Of a stretch of 64,000 bases of DNA, positions 12,359-22,171 are shown in pieces. Numbering within the stretch: the stretch's first letter is position 1; each line of letters begins with the position of its first letter. Source of the stretch: Microdon myrmicae (lineage: Eukaryota; Arthropoda; Insecta; Diptera; Syrphidae); contig OZ007497.1 of NCBI GenBank assembly GCA_963931805.1, positions 62,238,603-62,302,602 on the forward strand. Reading direction: 5' to 3'. The notes under the pieces were generated by a model. That model was not told the origin of the DNA and ran no database searches. It saw only the letters and a list, made by a program, of their open reading frames with translations. The translations under genes were made by a program, and so were the position numbers.

Positions 12359-14134
12359 TCATCATCGGCACTACAACCGGGATCCGGTCTTGGCCTTATT
12401 TAACAAATCTCTCCACCGGTCCCGATTTCGAGCCGATGTCATCCAGTTTAGCACTCCCAGGCTCTGGGCGTCCTGGTCTACGCCATCCCTCCATCGCAGA
12501 CAAGGTCTGCCGCGCTGTCTCCTTCCATACATCCTGCCACAAAGGACTTTCCGGGCAGGGTCCTCTTCGCTCATTCGAGCTAGGTGTCCCGCCCACCGGA
12601 GTCTACCGAGCTTGATTTTTCTTACAATATGAGCTTCAAGGTAGATTGCGTACAACTCATGGTTGTAGCGTCTCCGGAATCGTCCTCCCTCACATACGGG
12701 GCCAACAATTCTCCTTAAGACCTTTCTCTCGAACGCGGCCAAGAGTTCAGAGTGCTTTTTATTAAGCACCCAGGTCTCGGATCCATACATGAGTACTGGT
12801 AAGACCATGGTCTTGTACAGTAGTAGCTTGGATGTTCTGGATAAATTTCGGGATTTAAAGAGCCTTGATAGACCATAGTAGGCTTTGTTGGATTTAATCA
12901 GCCGTTCGCGTATTTCTTCTTCCATATTGTTATCGGCTGATACTATTGACCCAAGGTAGTTAAAGGATTGCACTACTTCAAATTCGTGCTCCACTACCCT
13001 GATAGTTTGACCAACGTTAGGTCTTCTCTTCGCAGAGGTTGCCACCATGTACTTGGTTTTTCCCTCATTAATGCGCAGTCCCAGTTTTTGTGCCGCCTGC
13101 TCGATCTGGGTGAAGGATTCCTGTACCGCCGATTCGGTTCTACCGATGATGTCGATGTCATCTGCGTAGCCAAGTATCTGGCTGGACTTGGTGACAATAG
13201 TCCCTCTAGTTGTAACGCCAGAGTCACGGATTGCTTTCTCCAACGCCAGGTTGAAGAGGAGGCAGGCCAGACCGTCCCCTTGTCGGAGTCCATTATAGAT
13301 GTTTATTGGTTTGGACAGCAATCCCGCTACTTTTACTTGACTAGTTACGTTGGTCATGGTCAACCTACAAAGTCGTATCAATTTATTTGGAATGCCGAAT
13401 TCTCTCATGGCATTATATAGTTCTACCCTGGCTATGCTGTCGTAGGTGGCCTTGAAGTCTATAAATAGATGATATAGTGGAATCTTAAATTCCAGACATT
13501 TTTCCATCGCCTGCCTAAGGGTGAATATCTGATCAATTGCTGATTTGCCTGGGATGAAGCCACACTGATATTGACCAATGATGGCTTTAGCGTATGGGGA
13601 TATCCGGTCTTGTAGGATAGTGGAGAGTATCTTATAGGCGGTACTCAGCAATGTTATACCCCTATAGTTGCTGCACAGTGTGATATCTCCCTTCTTATGT
13701 ATGGGGCAAATTATACCACGACGCCAATCTTCCGGCATCTCCTCTTGCTCCCATACGTGCACCACGATCTCGTGAATTGCGTGATGTAACGCTGTCCCTC
13801 CTTGTTTGATCAGCTCAGCTGGTATGCCATCAGCTCCAGGGGCTTTATTTGATTTTAGCTGTCTAATGGCTTTTAGTGTTTCCTCAATGCTTGGTGGCGG
13901 CAGCATTTGGTCCTGGTCTTGCATTGGTGGAGCCTCCAATTCTTCTGTGAGCTGACCATTTAGCAATTCATTAAAGTGCACTTCCCATCGCTCCAGAATG
14001 CCTTCAGGATCGGTGATCAGATTACCCTCTTTATCCTTGCAGTAAGTGCAGCGTGGTGTGTACCGCGTCATACTGCGGATTATTTGGTAGAACTTCCGCG
14101 CCTGGTGCGGACCTCGCTCTCTACTTTTCTAGCA
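12359..14134 (-). mobile_element. 5'-truncated LINE (local family F) with (GAT)n tail, in mariner 2
   Basis: Flanked by a perfect 14-bp duplication, aggcaaaccattca, at 12345-12358 and 14135-14148. On its own strand it ends only about a dozen bases after the pol stop, in a short GAT repeat. A near-absent 3' UTR with a trinucleotide tail is reminiscent of RTE-type elements. Its last ~50 bases are shared with the SINEs at 47086-47251 and 63194-63404. Confidence 0.92.
12371..14131 (-). CDS. LINE reverse transcriptase, 5'-partial
   Basis: The open frame starts at 14071 (566 codons); similarity continues upstream in another frame, so there is an indel near the truncated end. Visible: SNKAPGADGIPAELIK (fingers), LFIDFKATYDSI (palm Asp; Thr where Ala is usual), NGLRQGDGLACLLF, ILGYADDIDIIGR (catalytic YADD), INEGKTKYM, then the C-terminal YGSETWVLNK and LRWAGHLARM blocks. 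The endonuclease is absent through truncation. It belongs to the same broad group as the copies at 1.2, 43.5 and 46.3 kb but is clearly a different family. Confidence 0.88.
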
Positions 14135-14501
14135 AGGCAAACCATTCAGAGAACCAATTTTCGACTTCTTCGTAGGAATTGAAAGCTGCTCAGCCAATGC
14201 GTATCCCATCGATGAAAACAAATGGTAGCCGGAAGGAGCCAAGTCTGGTGAATACGGCGCGGGGGGGGGGGGGGGGGGGCGCACTTCCCAGCCGAGAGCT
14301 TTTATTGTTTCTTTGACGGGTTTTGCTGCATGACTCGGAGCATTATCATGCAACAAAATTGCCTTTCCGTGTCTTGTGGCCCATTCTGGTCACTTTTCGA
14401 TCAATACATGGTTCAAATTGATCATTTGTTGTCGGCAGCGTTGCGCATCAACAGTTTCGCCAGGTTTTAGAAGTTCATGATACACCACCCCCTTCTGGTC
14501 C

Positions 14502-16425
14502 TGTGGGGTACGAGGTAGGTGCGCCAACGTATGGCACCAGTTAACTATCGCCCCACTAGAGAGTTGTTCACCAGCGCACTGTCCACACACGCAAGGAAAA
14601 AATGAAACACACCGAATTAGCTGTAAGGATCTTTTATTATGCAAGGCAAGACTGTGGGGGGCGAAGTCGTGGTGCCGACGTACGGCACAGGATTCTACTT
14701 CGTCCCAACAAGTTCTTCAAGGTCCGCCATAAAATAAAACTGTTCACCAGCACAAGGAGTACAACTTCGCCACAAGACAGCTTCACGAAAACACTCAGGT
14801 TTGTTTACTAATTAGATGGTTTATTTATTAAATCATTTCTTAACACAAACTGGGATCCAACGACATGTCTGTTAAAATTTTATTTTTTTCTAGTAAAGTT
14901 CGACGTTAACATACATTAGAACACTGCAACTACACTCCGACACGTTAAATGGAGAATGTACGCGTCTCGGCGGTGCGAAACGGGGAGCGGAAGACGAATC
15001 GTCCGTATCAGTGGTTAGAATACGACTCAGTGATAATCGCTATGGGTGAGTTTGTGGGGTTGGTAGATATCTTCTCCACTAAGGATATGTTTTGCTTACC
15101 ACAAGAGAGAACCAGATCTCGTAATGCAGATCATGGTAGTATGTGTGTGATCATACCCATCAACGTGTTTATCGTTGCATTTAGCAAAGGATAAACGAAC
15201 CCTGAAACGAAAAAAGAAGGAACAAAGGGAGAAGCGACCAAATGCTTCGTCCGGTAATGAGGGTCATGTTTACGCTGTGTACCGTCGCTATAATAGACGT
15301 TGGGAAGAAACGAATCCCTTGCCTGCATTTGTATATGCAGGAAAATTAGTTTGTGGCGACGTACGAAATTGATGATTCTTTGTCTATTGATGGTGAATCG
15401 CCGGTCGGGTTGTTGCAGCTGTAAAAACAAGCCGCCCGACGTTGCATTTCAATTGATAACAATGGGTGCCGAATGTTTTGTATATATGGTGCATATGCAC
15501 ATTAAGGAGCTATTTTTAGCGAAAGCGTATGCCAAAAGGTTGTGGTTATGGGGGTTTTTAAGGTAAGTGTACCGAAACCGCCACAAGATGAATATCGTTA
15601 GTGTGAGATTTGTACACTATAAATTAAACATATCCATTTCACTGGCAAGCACTTAACTGGTACAATTGTACTGAATACTGGTTTTTGAACAAAATTAGGA
15701 TTTCACGATTCTATTTGGCACGCGGGGGCGTGCGTGCCCCCATGTGATTGCGGCGATTGTCAGGGGACTGCCGATGTGCGCCTGGCGGTTGCTGAATGAC
15801 GAGTGACAAATGAAATAGAAAAAATTTCATAGCAGAAATAAACTTACTGTCACTTCCGAGGAATTTCGAAAAGAGTTGCTATGCTCGCATAAGAATTCAG
15901 TTCCAGCGTATCCTCGCCGTACAAGCTGTGTTGGATTCGTTGGTTGTGTATATCGGGGAATTGAAATTGCTTGGGTGCAAGCAAGGAATATCGTTTAGAT
16001 AAGATATTAACCGAAGTAATTTCGGGGAAATGTATGCGGCTTGGTATAGTTGGTGGTAATGGTTAATGTTCCGTTATGGATTTGAATGTGCGTTTCATTA
16101 CGGCATATGAATTTCGGGGAAATTAGGACTGCTTGGTCGCAAAGAGGGAATATGAATTCAGTATGGGATTGACCGAAGCAATTTTGAGAAAATGAATGCG
16201 GGGATCATAAGAATATATTCCGTTGAATTATATTCTGTTGAAGGTTTTGGGATGTGTTTTATTGCAGGGTTTGGGATAGGATTCTTGCAAGTTCTGGATG
16301 GATGCGCTTGCAGATTGGGATTTGTTTTGCATGTTTACAGGTTAGGGTAGGGTGACGCGCTGGTAGCGGTCGAGATTGGTTGGCATTGTGGGTTGATTCT
16401 CCATGCGGTGTAGAGAGCCCCCACA
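14502..16425 (-). mobile_element. Solo LTR (TGTGGGG family) inserted in mariner 2
   Basis: On the minus strand it begins TGTGGGGGCTCTC and ends GTACCCCACA, with a perfect 4-bp duplication gtcc at 14498-14501 and 16426-16429. It contains a second LTR (14653-15585); without it the length is about 0.99 kb. Its first ~430 bases align with 20908-21331. A short hairpin (gcgccaacgtatggcac, 14521-14537) lies just inside the 3' end. No internal retrotransposon region is present, so this is an LTR-LTR recombination product. Confidence 0.88.
14653..15585 (-). mobile_element. Solo LTR nested inside the LTR at 14502-16425
   Basis: On the minus strand it starts TGTGGCGGTTTCGG and ends GCCCCCCACA. Flanks are agac (14649-14652) and agat (15586-15589), a 4-bp duplication with one mismatch. 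The perfect hairpin GTGCCGTACGTCGGCAC (minus strand) lies at 14672-14688, close to the 3' end. The short frames in it are not convincing genes. Confidence 0.75.
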
Positions 16426-17778
16426 GTCCCACCAAACACAGAGCATTGTCCTTTTTCGAACCGATCGGGCTCTGCAGTCGATGTTGACGCTTCTCCTGGA
16501 TGTACCCATGATTTTTTTGCGTTTAGGATTTTTAAAATAAATCCATTTTTTATCACCAGTCACAATTCGATGCAATACTGACTTTTTTTTCGTGTCGTAG
16601 AAGCAACGTTTCACATATGGTGTTTCGCTTTTCCATCTGCCTGTCATTCAATTCATGTGGCACCCAGTTTCCACACTTTTGGATCTTTCCTATAGCTTTT
16701 AAACGGTCAGAAATTGTTTGTTATGCAACATTTAACATTTGTGCCATTTGTTTTTGACTTAAGGTGCCATATTGATCCAATATTGCTTGCAATTCGGCGT
16801 CTTCAAACTTTTTTGGTGGTCTTCCACGATCTTCATTTCGCACATCAAAATCATTATCTATGAACCGCTTAAACCATCTTTTACATGTTGCTTCCGATAG
16901 AGCATGATCACCATACGCTTCGACAAGCATACGATGCGACTCTGGAGCAGTTTTCTTCAAATGAAAACAAAAAATTAATGCTTTCCGCAAATTATCATTT
17001 TCTGGTACAAAATTCGACGTTTTTAACAGGATTAAAAAAAAAAGATGTCTGTACAATGACTTGATGCATACTAAATATGTTTGACAGATGTCATAGCAAC
17101 CAAATAAAATAAATATTTTACAACAAACGTTCCCTATCGAGACATTTGTATCTTGACGCTCACTTCACACCGGTACACCGGGTAAGAATATGCCCCCACA
17201 ATTATTATGGGGAGTATGATGATGATATCCAAGTACTATTAGTATAAACTGTTCCCACAAGAAGTAAGAACATAATGGCGGCAGGTGTATATGTGGGTGT
17301 TCTCTATACTACATGGAGAACCAACCCACTATTTCAGCCTTGTTTCGACCGCTAACAGCGTGCCAAAGCAACCTTAATTCCTCACACCAACCTATTTACC
17401 TGTAAAAAAAACATTGCTGGAAGTAATTTATTCATTTAGTTAATGCACAACTGCATTCAGTGTTTTCTTGCCATACGGCAAGACTGCTGCATTACCCCAG
17501 GCGATTTCCACCGGAAATTCGAGTCATTTTGGTTGGCAACAACCATGTACGACCAAGCGACGCGGTTACATAATCATTATAATTGGTTCCCACGATAATA
17601 TTACCTTAGCCAATGTAGCGTCACTTCGACTTCTCCTAGACACGCTATCCCCTTGGGATCAATGTTTTCTTTTTGCAGGTGTATAACACCAGCCATTATC
17701 CACTCCTTCCCATATTTATCCTCCTAGAGTTCAATGCACTCTGAGATCACCACATTCACCGAATTAGGTCAGTGAGCT

Positions 17779-19302
17779 TGTGGCGGTTCTTTGAAGCATT
17801 CCCAATGATCAGCCCATCCTCTTAAATTAACCACCTTCCTCTTACCATTCAAAGCCATGGTACTTACCTGCAATTAGGGGCAGCGTAAGCTCCCCTGCAG
17901 CATCATACCTGAAAGGAAAACCTACCCGACGGCATCCATAAATTCTGAATTTCCCTGGTTCATATTCCATGAACTAGTTGATCTCCTATCGGCTCAGCTT
18001 GTCTATTATTACCGATAAACAAACGCTGGCCAGCGTATTGTTGACATAGCTGTTGCCGATATCCTTTCCATAGTTCACAATTGTATATCGCGCCTATACC
18101 CTTAGGTCCGCAACAGTTGCGACAATCCCCCCGATCATGGAATTTGGGCATGGATAAGATCATTGTTTAGGCAATCTTACCCATGCCATGCCTATGATGA
18201 CCCGCCTGAAAACTAAATTAAACATACAGTATCTCACTGTGTTCGTTTACTTACCCGCACATTCACCCAAACATATAGCCACCCAGCCTGACCCTTTGCC
18301 GCCGTCGACGAGGTTTCTGCTGACTTATGTCAACAAAATAATTTTCCTCCTTGTGCACCGGAGCCATACGGCTAGATTAGATATTGCCTAGATCGGATTT
18401 CCAAGGAATCTTAGGCAAATACAACGACGACCCCTTTGTAACACAGGCACATCATGTATATCATGCGTGCCACAATTTGATCTGTGAAATAGCGTTTTTG
18501 TGTACTTTCAAACAAAAATATATTTCGATCCCTGGTATACATAATCAACGATGTATGGTTACATCGACGCAGACCCCGATGATCGTACGTTTGTTTAACC
18601 AGGTGTCCGCCGATCAACGTCCTCATCGCAGGGCATCGTACTTGTCCTATACGGACACATATAGAATCCTCCCCTATCGATGCAATTCGCCTCCATTGGA
18701 TCTGATGGATGTGAGTTGCATCGTTGAGTGAGATTTTAGCCACTGTCGCGCACACATACGCTGGTGGAGTCAACAATTCTACACTTGAGGAGCCCTGTCG
18801 GGAGCTGTAAGTTTTTAGTCGGCGCGTTATACAAAAAGTCATATACGTTCGATTAGCAGGAGGAAATATGTTCGTTTTTCTCCCGGTTAAAGAATAATTT
18901 AATTTAACAACGAAAGTTGTAATTTGTTGTGTTCCTTTACGTGAATCATTGCTGAAGCGCTCATAGTTAGACGCACAAGTGCTTGTAAACAGTTTAAGTA
19001 AAATTAGAACAGTAACTGTTGTAATTTGGTGTGTTCCTTTACGTGAATCATTGCTGAAGCGCTTATAGTTAGATGCACAAATGCTTGTAAACAGTTTAAG
19101 TAAAATTAGAACAGTAATTGAAGCCGAAAATTAAAGAGATCTTGTGATTAACAGAACAAGCAACTTGTTTCATTTTTACCAACCAAACCTATGTGCTCTA
19201 TTCGTTTCGTTTTTCTGGCGGAACCATTTTTCTCCCAACAAATTGTGGGTGTGTTGCTGAACCCACGCCCGTGAAGGCGTATGAGTGACATCTTTTCCCA
19301 CA
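17779..19302 (+). mobile_element. Solo LTR (TGTGGCGG family) nested inside 17292-19978
   Basis: Starts TGTGGCGGTTCTTT and ends TCTTTTCCCACA, with perfect agct duplications at 17775-17778 and 19303-19306. The first part aligns well with the solo LTR at 30191-31313 but contains extra sequence (about 18000-18440) absent there. It also holds a 102-base tandem duplication (18916-19119). Confidence 0.87.
18916..19119 (+). repeat. 102-bp tandem duplication inside an LTR
   Basis: Two units, 18916-19017 and 19018-19119, both starting gttgtaattt and containing ctttacgtgaatcattgctg, differ at only a few bases. Such duplications are common in LTR U3 regions and could double a promoter element. Confidence 0.85.
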
Positions 19303-20029
19303 AGCTATCCTCAGAGTTGCATTGGTACATGCACACAAAAACCCAATCCACCCCGAGATCATTGCGCATTGTGTTCCGATTCCCTCATTCTCGCTCGTCC
19401 GTCGACTTACGAATTAACCGAAGCGTTAATCCACCTCGATGGGCGGGGAACATGAGAGAGCACAATGTAAGGATGATCTCGATTGGTTGCTCGTTGTGCA
19501 AAATCAAAATTACCCAATCATCCCTAATTCCAGTCAGTCGCTTCACATGTACCACCGGCGTCGGTCACGCCACACCGAGTCAATATCCATACACCTCCGC
19601 GTACACATGCTACGTTGGACGTTCACTTGAGATTAGCAATTCATTCACCGCTGAGCGCGCATCATTTTCAACCTATCGGAGTCGAAATAGCCCACGGGAG
19701 TTCGTACCCTTGAGGAGTCGTGTTAATAACCAAAAGTGGATTATGGTGCCGCCTATCCTTGTTGTTAAAGAAAACCAAATAATACTGAGTTTCGTTCATT
19801 CGAAATCAAATTATACTGAACCTGTTCGCTAAACCCAATTCAACATTACAATAAATGAACAAAGCACCACCGAAGACAGAGTGTTTTATTTTTCGTTGGA
19901 GATAGGATAGTGGCAAAAAAGTGCTAGGGCGTAAGTGAACCATAGTGCCCGTGTCCGGTACAACTTTCTACCCCCACATATATGACCCTACGGTCTTTTT
20001 CACAGGAAAAACAGCGCCAATATAAGTTT

Positions 20030-20870
20030 GAAGAAAATGAATCCGCCGTCTTTTTTTTTTTTTGTAATAAAAGCTGATTTTTTTTAAAAAACCAGTTTGT
20101 TCAAATATTGCCTATTGTTTTCGACTACCTTTTGACATTTTTTTTTTGGTTGTAACCATTATTCCTTTATCATGGAATTTCGGTATACTGCCACAGGTGA
20201 TTTTTACAACCCACTTTTGAGGTATATTTTATGCCTGCTATAGATATCAGAACAGATGATAATATGACTGTGTCAAGATTTTACAGCGGACTGGGGAGTT
20301 CAGATCTTCTATTTTTGGCGGGTCATTAAATATGTTTCATTTAAAGTAATCCCATTGAAGCAAATCACCTAACCAGTGATTCTTCCAGTCTCGTTTTTCA
20401 TATTTGAAACATTGGTTAACAATCATTGCTGGCAGTATATGTTCGTATTAATCGTTTCGCCAGGCAATAGTAGGATAATACTCTTCTAATCGCACCAAAC
20501 ACAAAGAATCACTTTCCTTATAATCAATCCCAGCTTGGCTACCGTTTATGGAATTTCATCTTTTTCATCCGCATTATATTACATTATCGTAGGTTTTCCA
20601 TTTTTCATCACCCGTCCCCATATACTTAAAAATGTCTTGATATCGCTCCTTGATTCAGAGGTCGAAATTCGATCCATTACAATTTTTTTCAAGTTATTTC
20701 ATGAGATAATCAAACGTCCCACCTCCTTTTGTAACCAGCTTTATGGAAATAGTTTTCTTACTATTATCGTGACTAGTTATGTTATCCCTTGTTTCATCCC
20801 CATTTATCAATGATAGGACAACCAGAACGAGGAGCATCTTTCACTTCCAATTACCAAAACAAAAATAAAA
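20030..20870 (-). pseudogene. Heavily decayed mariner transposase (mariner 4)
   Basis: Read on the minus strand through several frames and stops, recognisable transposase pieces remain: a GRPI-like linker near 20830, MDRIS near 20675, KVILCVW near 20500 and LLPGETI...YCQQ near 20450. The order and spacing fit a cecropia-type mariner. No open frame survives and I could not find inverted repeats. Confidence 0.5.
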
Positions 20871-21331
20871 GAAATAATATCTGAAAATTGATTTCGATGA
20901 AGTACCTGTGGGGGTTCTCTACACTACATGGGGAACCAACCCACAATTCCAACCAACCTTGACCGCTAACAGCGCGTCACCTTAACGCAACTCCCCATTC
21001 AAAACCTGCAATACACATTCGCAACCATGCAAAATCCGCAAGCGCATCCATCCCGAACTTGCAAGAATCCATCTCCCAATCTGCAATGAAAGGCATTTCC
21101 CAAAACTTACAACAGAATACAATTCAATAGAATACATTCTAAATCATCTCCCTCAATTACATCACCCCACATATAATTTTTCCCAAAACCCCCTCGGTCA
21201 ACTCTTTACTTAAGTCATATTCTTTCCTTGCGACCAAGCAATCTTAATTTCCCCGGAAATCCATATGCTGTAATAAAACGCATATTCAAACCTACGACGG
21301 AATATTAATCATCACAAACAACTATACCGAG

Positions 21332-22117
21332 TGTTACGTACGTCGGCCACCACCATCATTTAATAATTTGCATTTAATTTTGTTTTAACATAGTATGATG
21401 GTAAGGTGGTGGAAGAATTGCACGATCCTGAAGTGAGTTTCTGAACACACCCTGATTCGGGTGTGGATCGTGCAGTTCTTCGAGTTCGAATTTGTTTTTC
21501 GAAGTGGACGTGAGTGGAGAGCGAGAGAGATGGAGGGTTGACCCTTTTTGAAAGATACGGTTTCGAGTTCCGTTGACAGAGTTGAAATAGGTGTGTGGAA
21601 GAAAAGCAAGAGGAAAAAAGGTGTTCCCGTTTTTTTTTGTTCTTTGTTCTTTCTTGGAAACGTGAAATTAATAATAGTAATAATTGTAAAGGAAAAGAAA
21701 GAAAAAAAAGAGAAATTAGACTCGAAATAAAAATTATAAAACACTAAAAGTGTTAGTGGACAGAAAGTTTGTCTTATTTAGTACGAAAGAAAAAGGCGCG
21801 GGTGTTTAGAGATCGGACTGGCCAGTCGCAGCCATATCGAAGGCTCCAAAAATCCAACGTTTGGTAACCCCAATTGTCTTTAAAAGGAAACGAAGACGTC
21901 TTGCATTGAGGAAGAAGCGTCAAGTGGCATCCAAGGAAGTTGCGGCTGAAGGTGCTAAATTGTTGGCCCAAGGGAAGAAGAACCAGGACTGAGTCGGATG
22001 GAAGCTGCTACTCCGACCTCCAACTCTCCCCGGCAAAGTAGTTGAAAACGGCGGTAAAATCCAGGTAACCAAATTATTATTTCATTGATAAAATTTTGTG
22101 TGGCTGTATATGCTACA
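21332..22117 (+). repeat. 5' LTR of the gag-protease element
   Basis: Begins TGTTACGTACG and ends TATATGCTACA. An AATAAA-like signal lies at about 21726 (gaaataaaaatt), before the embedded RpS6 fragment (21837-21992). The sequence caggtaacc just after the fragment is also conserved in the related LTR at 32372-33049 and looks like a splice donor (CAG|GTAAC), although that is only inference. Confidence 0.95.
21837..21992 (+). pseudogene. RpS6: Ribosomal protein S6 3'-coding fragment inside the 5' LTR
   Basis: The frame reads 51 codons then TGA. It contains the RpS6 hallmark KAPKIQRLVTP followed by a basic stretch (KRKRRRLALRKKRQ) and an AAEGAKLLAQ segment matching the eukaryotic RpS6 region before its C-terminal phosphorylated tail. 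The usual Ser-rich tail is missing; the frame stops shortly after AKLLAQ. It is in the sense direction of the LTR. The fragment lacks most of the protein, so it cannot give a working ribosomal protein. Confidence 0.88.
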
Positions 22118-22119
22118 AC

Positions 22120-22137
22120 TGGCGCTGCGGACAGGAT
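22120..22137 (+). other. Primer binding site, tRNA-Ser-like
   Basis: Two bases after the 5' LTR is TGGCGCTGCGGACAGGAT, continuing as tcga. Its complement reads as a tRNA 3' end: CCA, G discriminator, CCGCAGC acceptor strand, and a TTCGAATCC-like T arm. Ser tRNAs in insects end in similar sequences, but the exact isoacceptor is my inference. Confidence 0.7.
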
Positions 22138-22171
22138 TCGAGGAAGCCCGAGGTTGAAAACTGTACGGACC

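Larger units (their letters stand above)
12252..17056 (-). pseudogene. mariner 2 transposase, mauritiana-like, multiply broken
   Basis: From the right: the N-terminal helix-turn-helix region (17056-16721) with RWFKRF and GRPPKKFED; the mid region (about 16650-16426) with TGDKKWIYF (first catalytic Asp) and LCVWWD; after the LTR, YHELLKPGETVDAQR (about 14500-14390), LHDNAPSH (second Asp, about 14355) and YSPDLAPSGYHLF, where the third catalytic Asp is replaced by Gly; after the LINE, the terminal GQYFE stop at 12252-12266. Several frameshifts and a 19-base G run at 14261-14279 also disrupt it. Confidence 0.85.
12170..17182 (-). mobile_element. mariner transposon 2 (mauritiana-like), split by a LINE and by nested solo LTRs
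   Basis: Inverted repeats starting CCAGGTGTACCGGT (12170, plus strand) and CCCGGTGTACCGGT (17182, minus strand) match at 22 of 24 bases. TA flanks the right end; the left flank reads CA, probably a mutated TA. Subtracting the LINE plus duplication (1790 bases) and the LTR plus duplication (1928 bases) from 5013 leaves 1295 bases, normal for mariner. Confidence 0.92.
17292..19978 (+). mobile_element. Solo LTR (TGTGGG family), host of a nested LTR
   Basis: Starts TGTGGGTGTTCTC and ends CTACCCCCACA, with perfect 4-bp duplications tata at 17288-17291 and 19979-19982. After removing the inner LTR the length is about 1.16 kb. The hairpin-like gtgcccgtgtccggtac lies at 19945-19961. No Gag or Pol is present. 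Confidence 0.85.

Noticed and set aside
12994..13420. Plus-strand frames of up to 150 codons inside LINE F
   Set aside because: Antisense shadows of a clear reverse transcriptase frame.
18411..18842. 143-codon minus-strand frame in the LTR, similar to a 109-codon frame at 30229-30558
   Set aside because: They match because the two solo LTRs are homologous; indels break the frame between copies and no domain is recognisable.
21385..21744. Open frame on the minus strand of the LTR (and its copy at 25530-25916), Phe/Ser/Thr-rich
   Set aside because: It exists in both LTRs only because they are identical; it is antisense to the LTR, low complexity and has no domain. Treated as a shadow.
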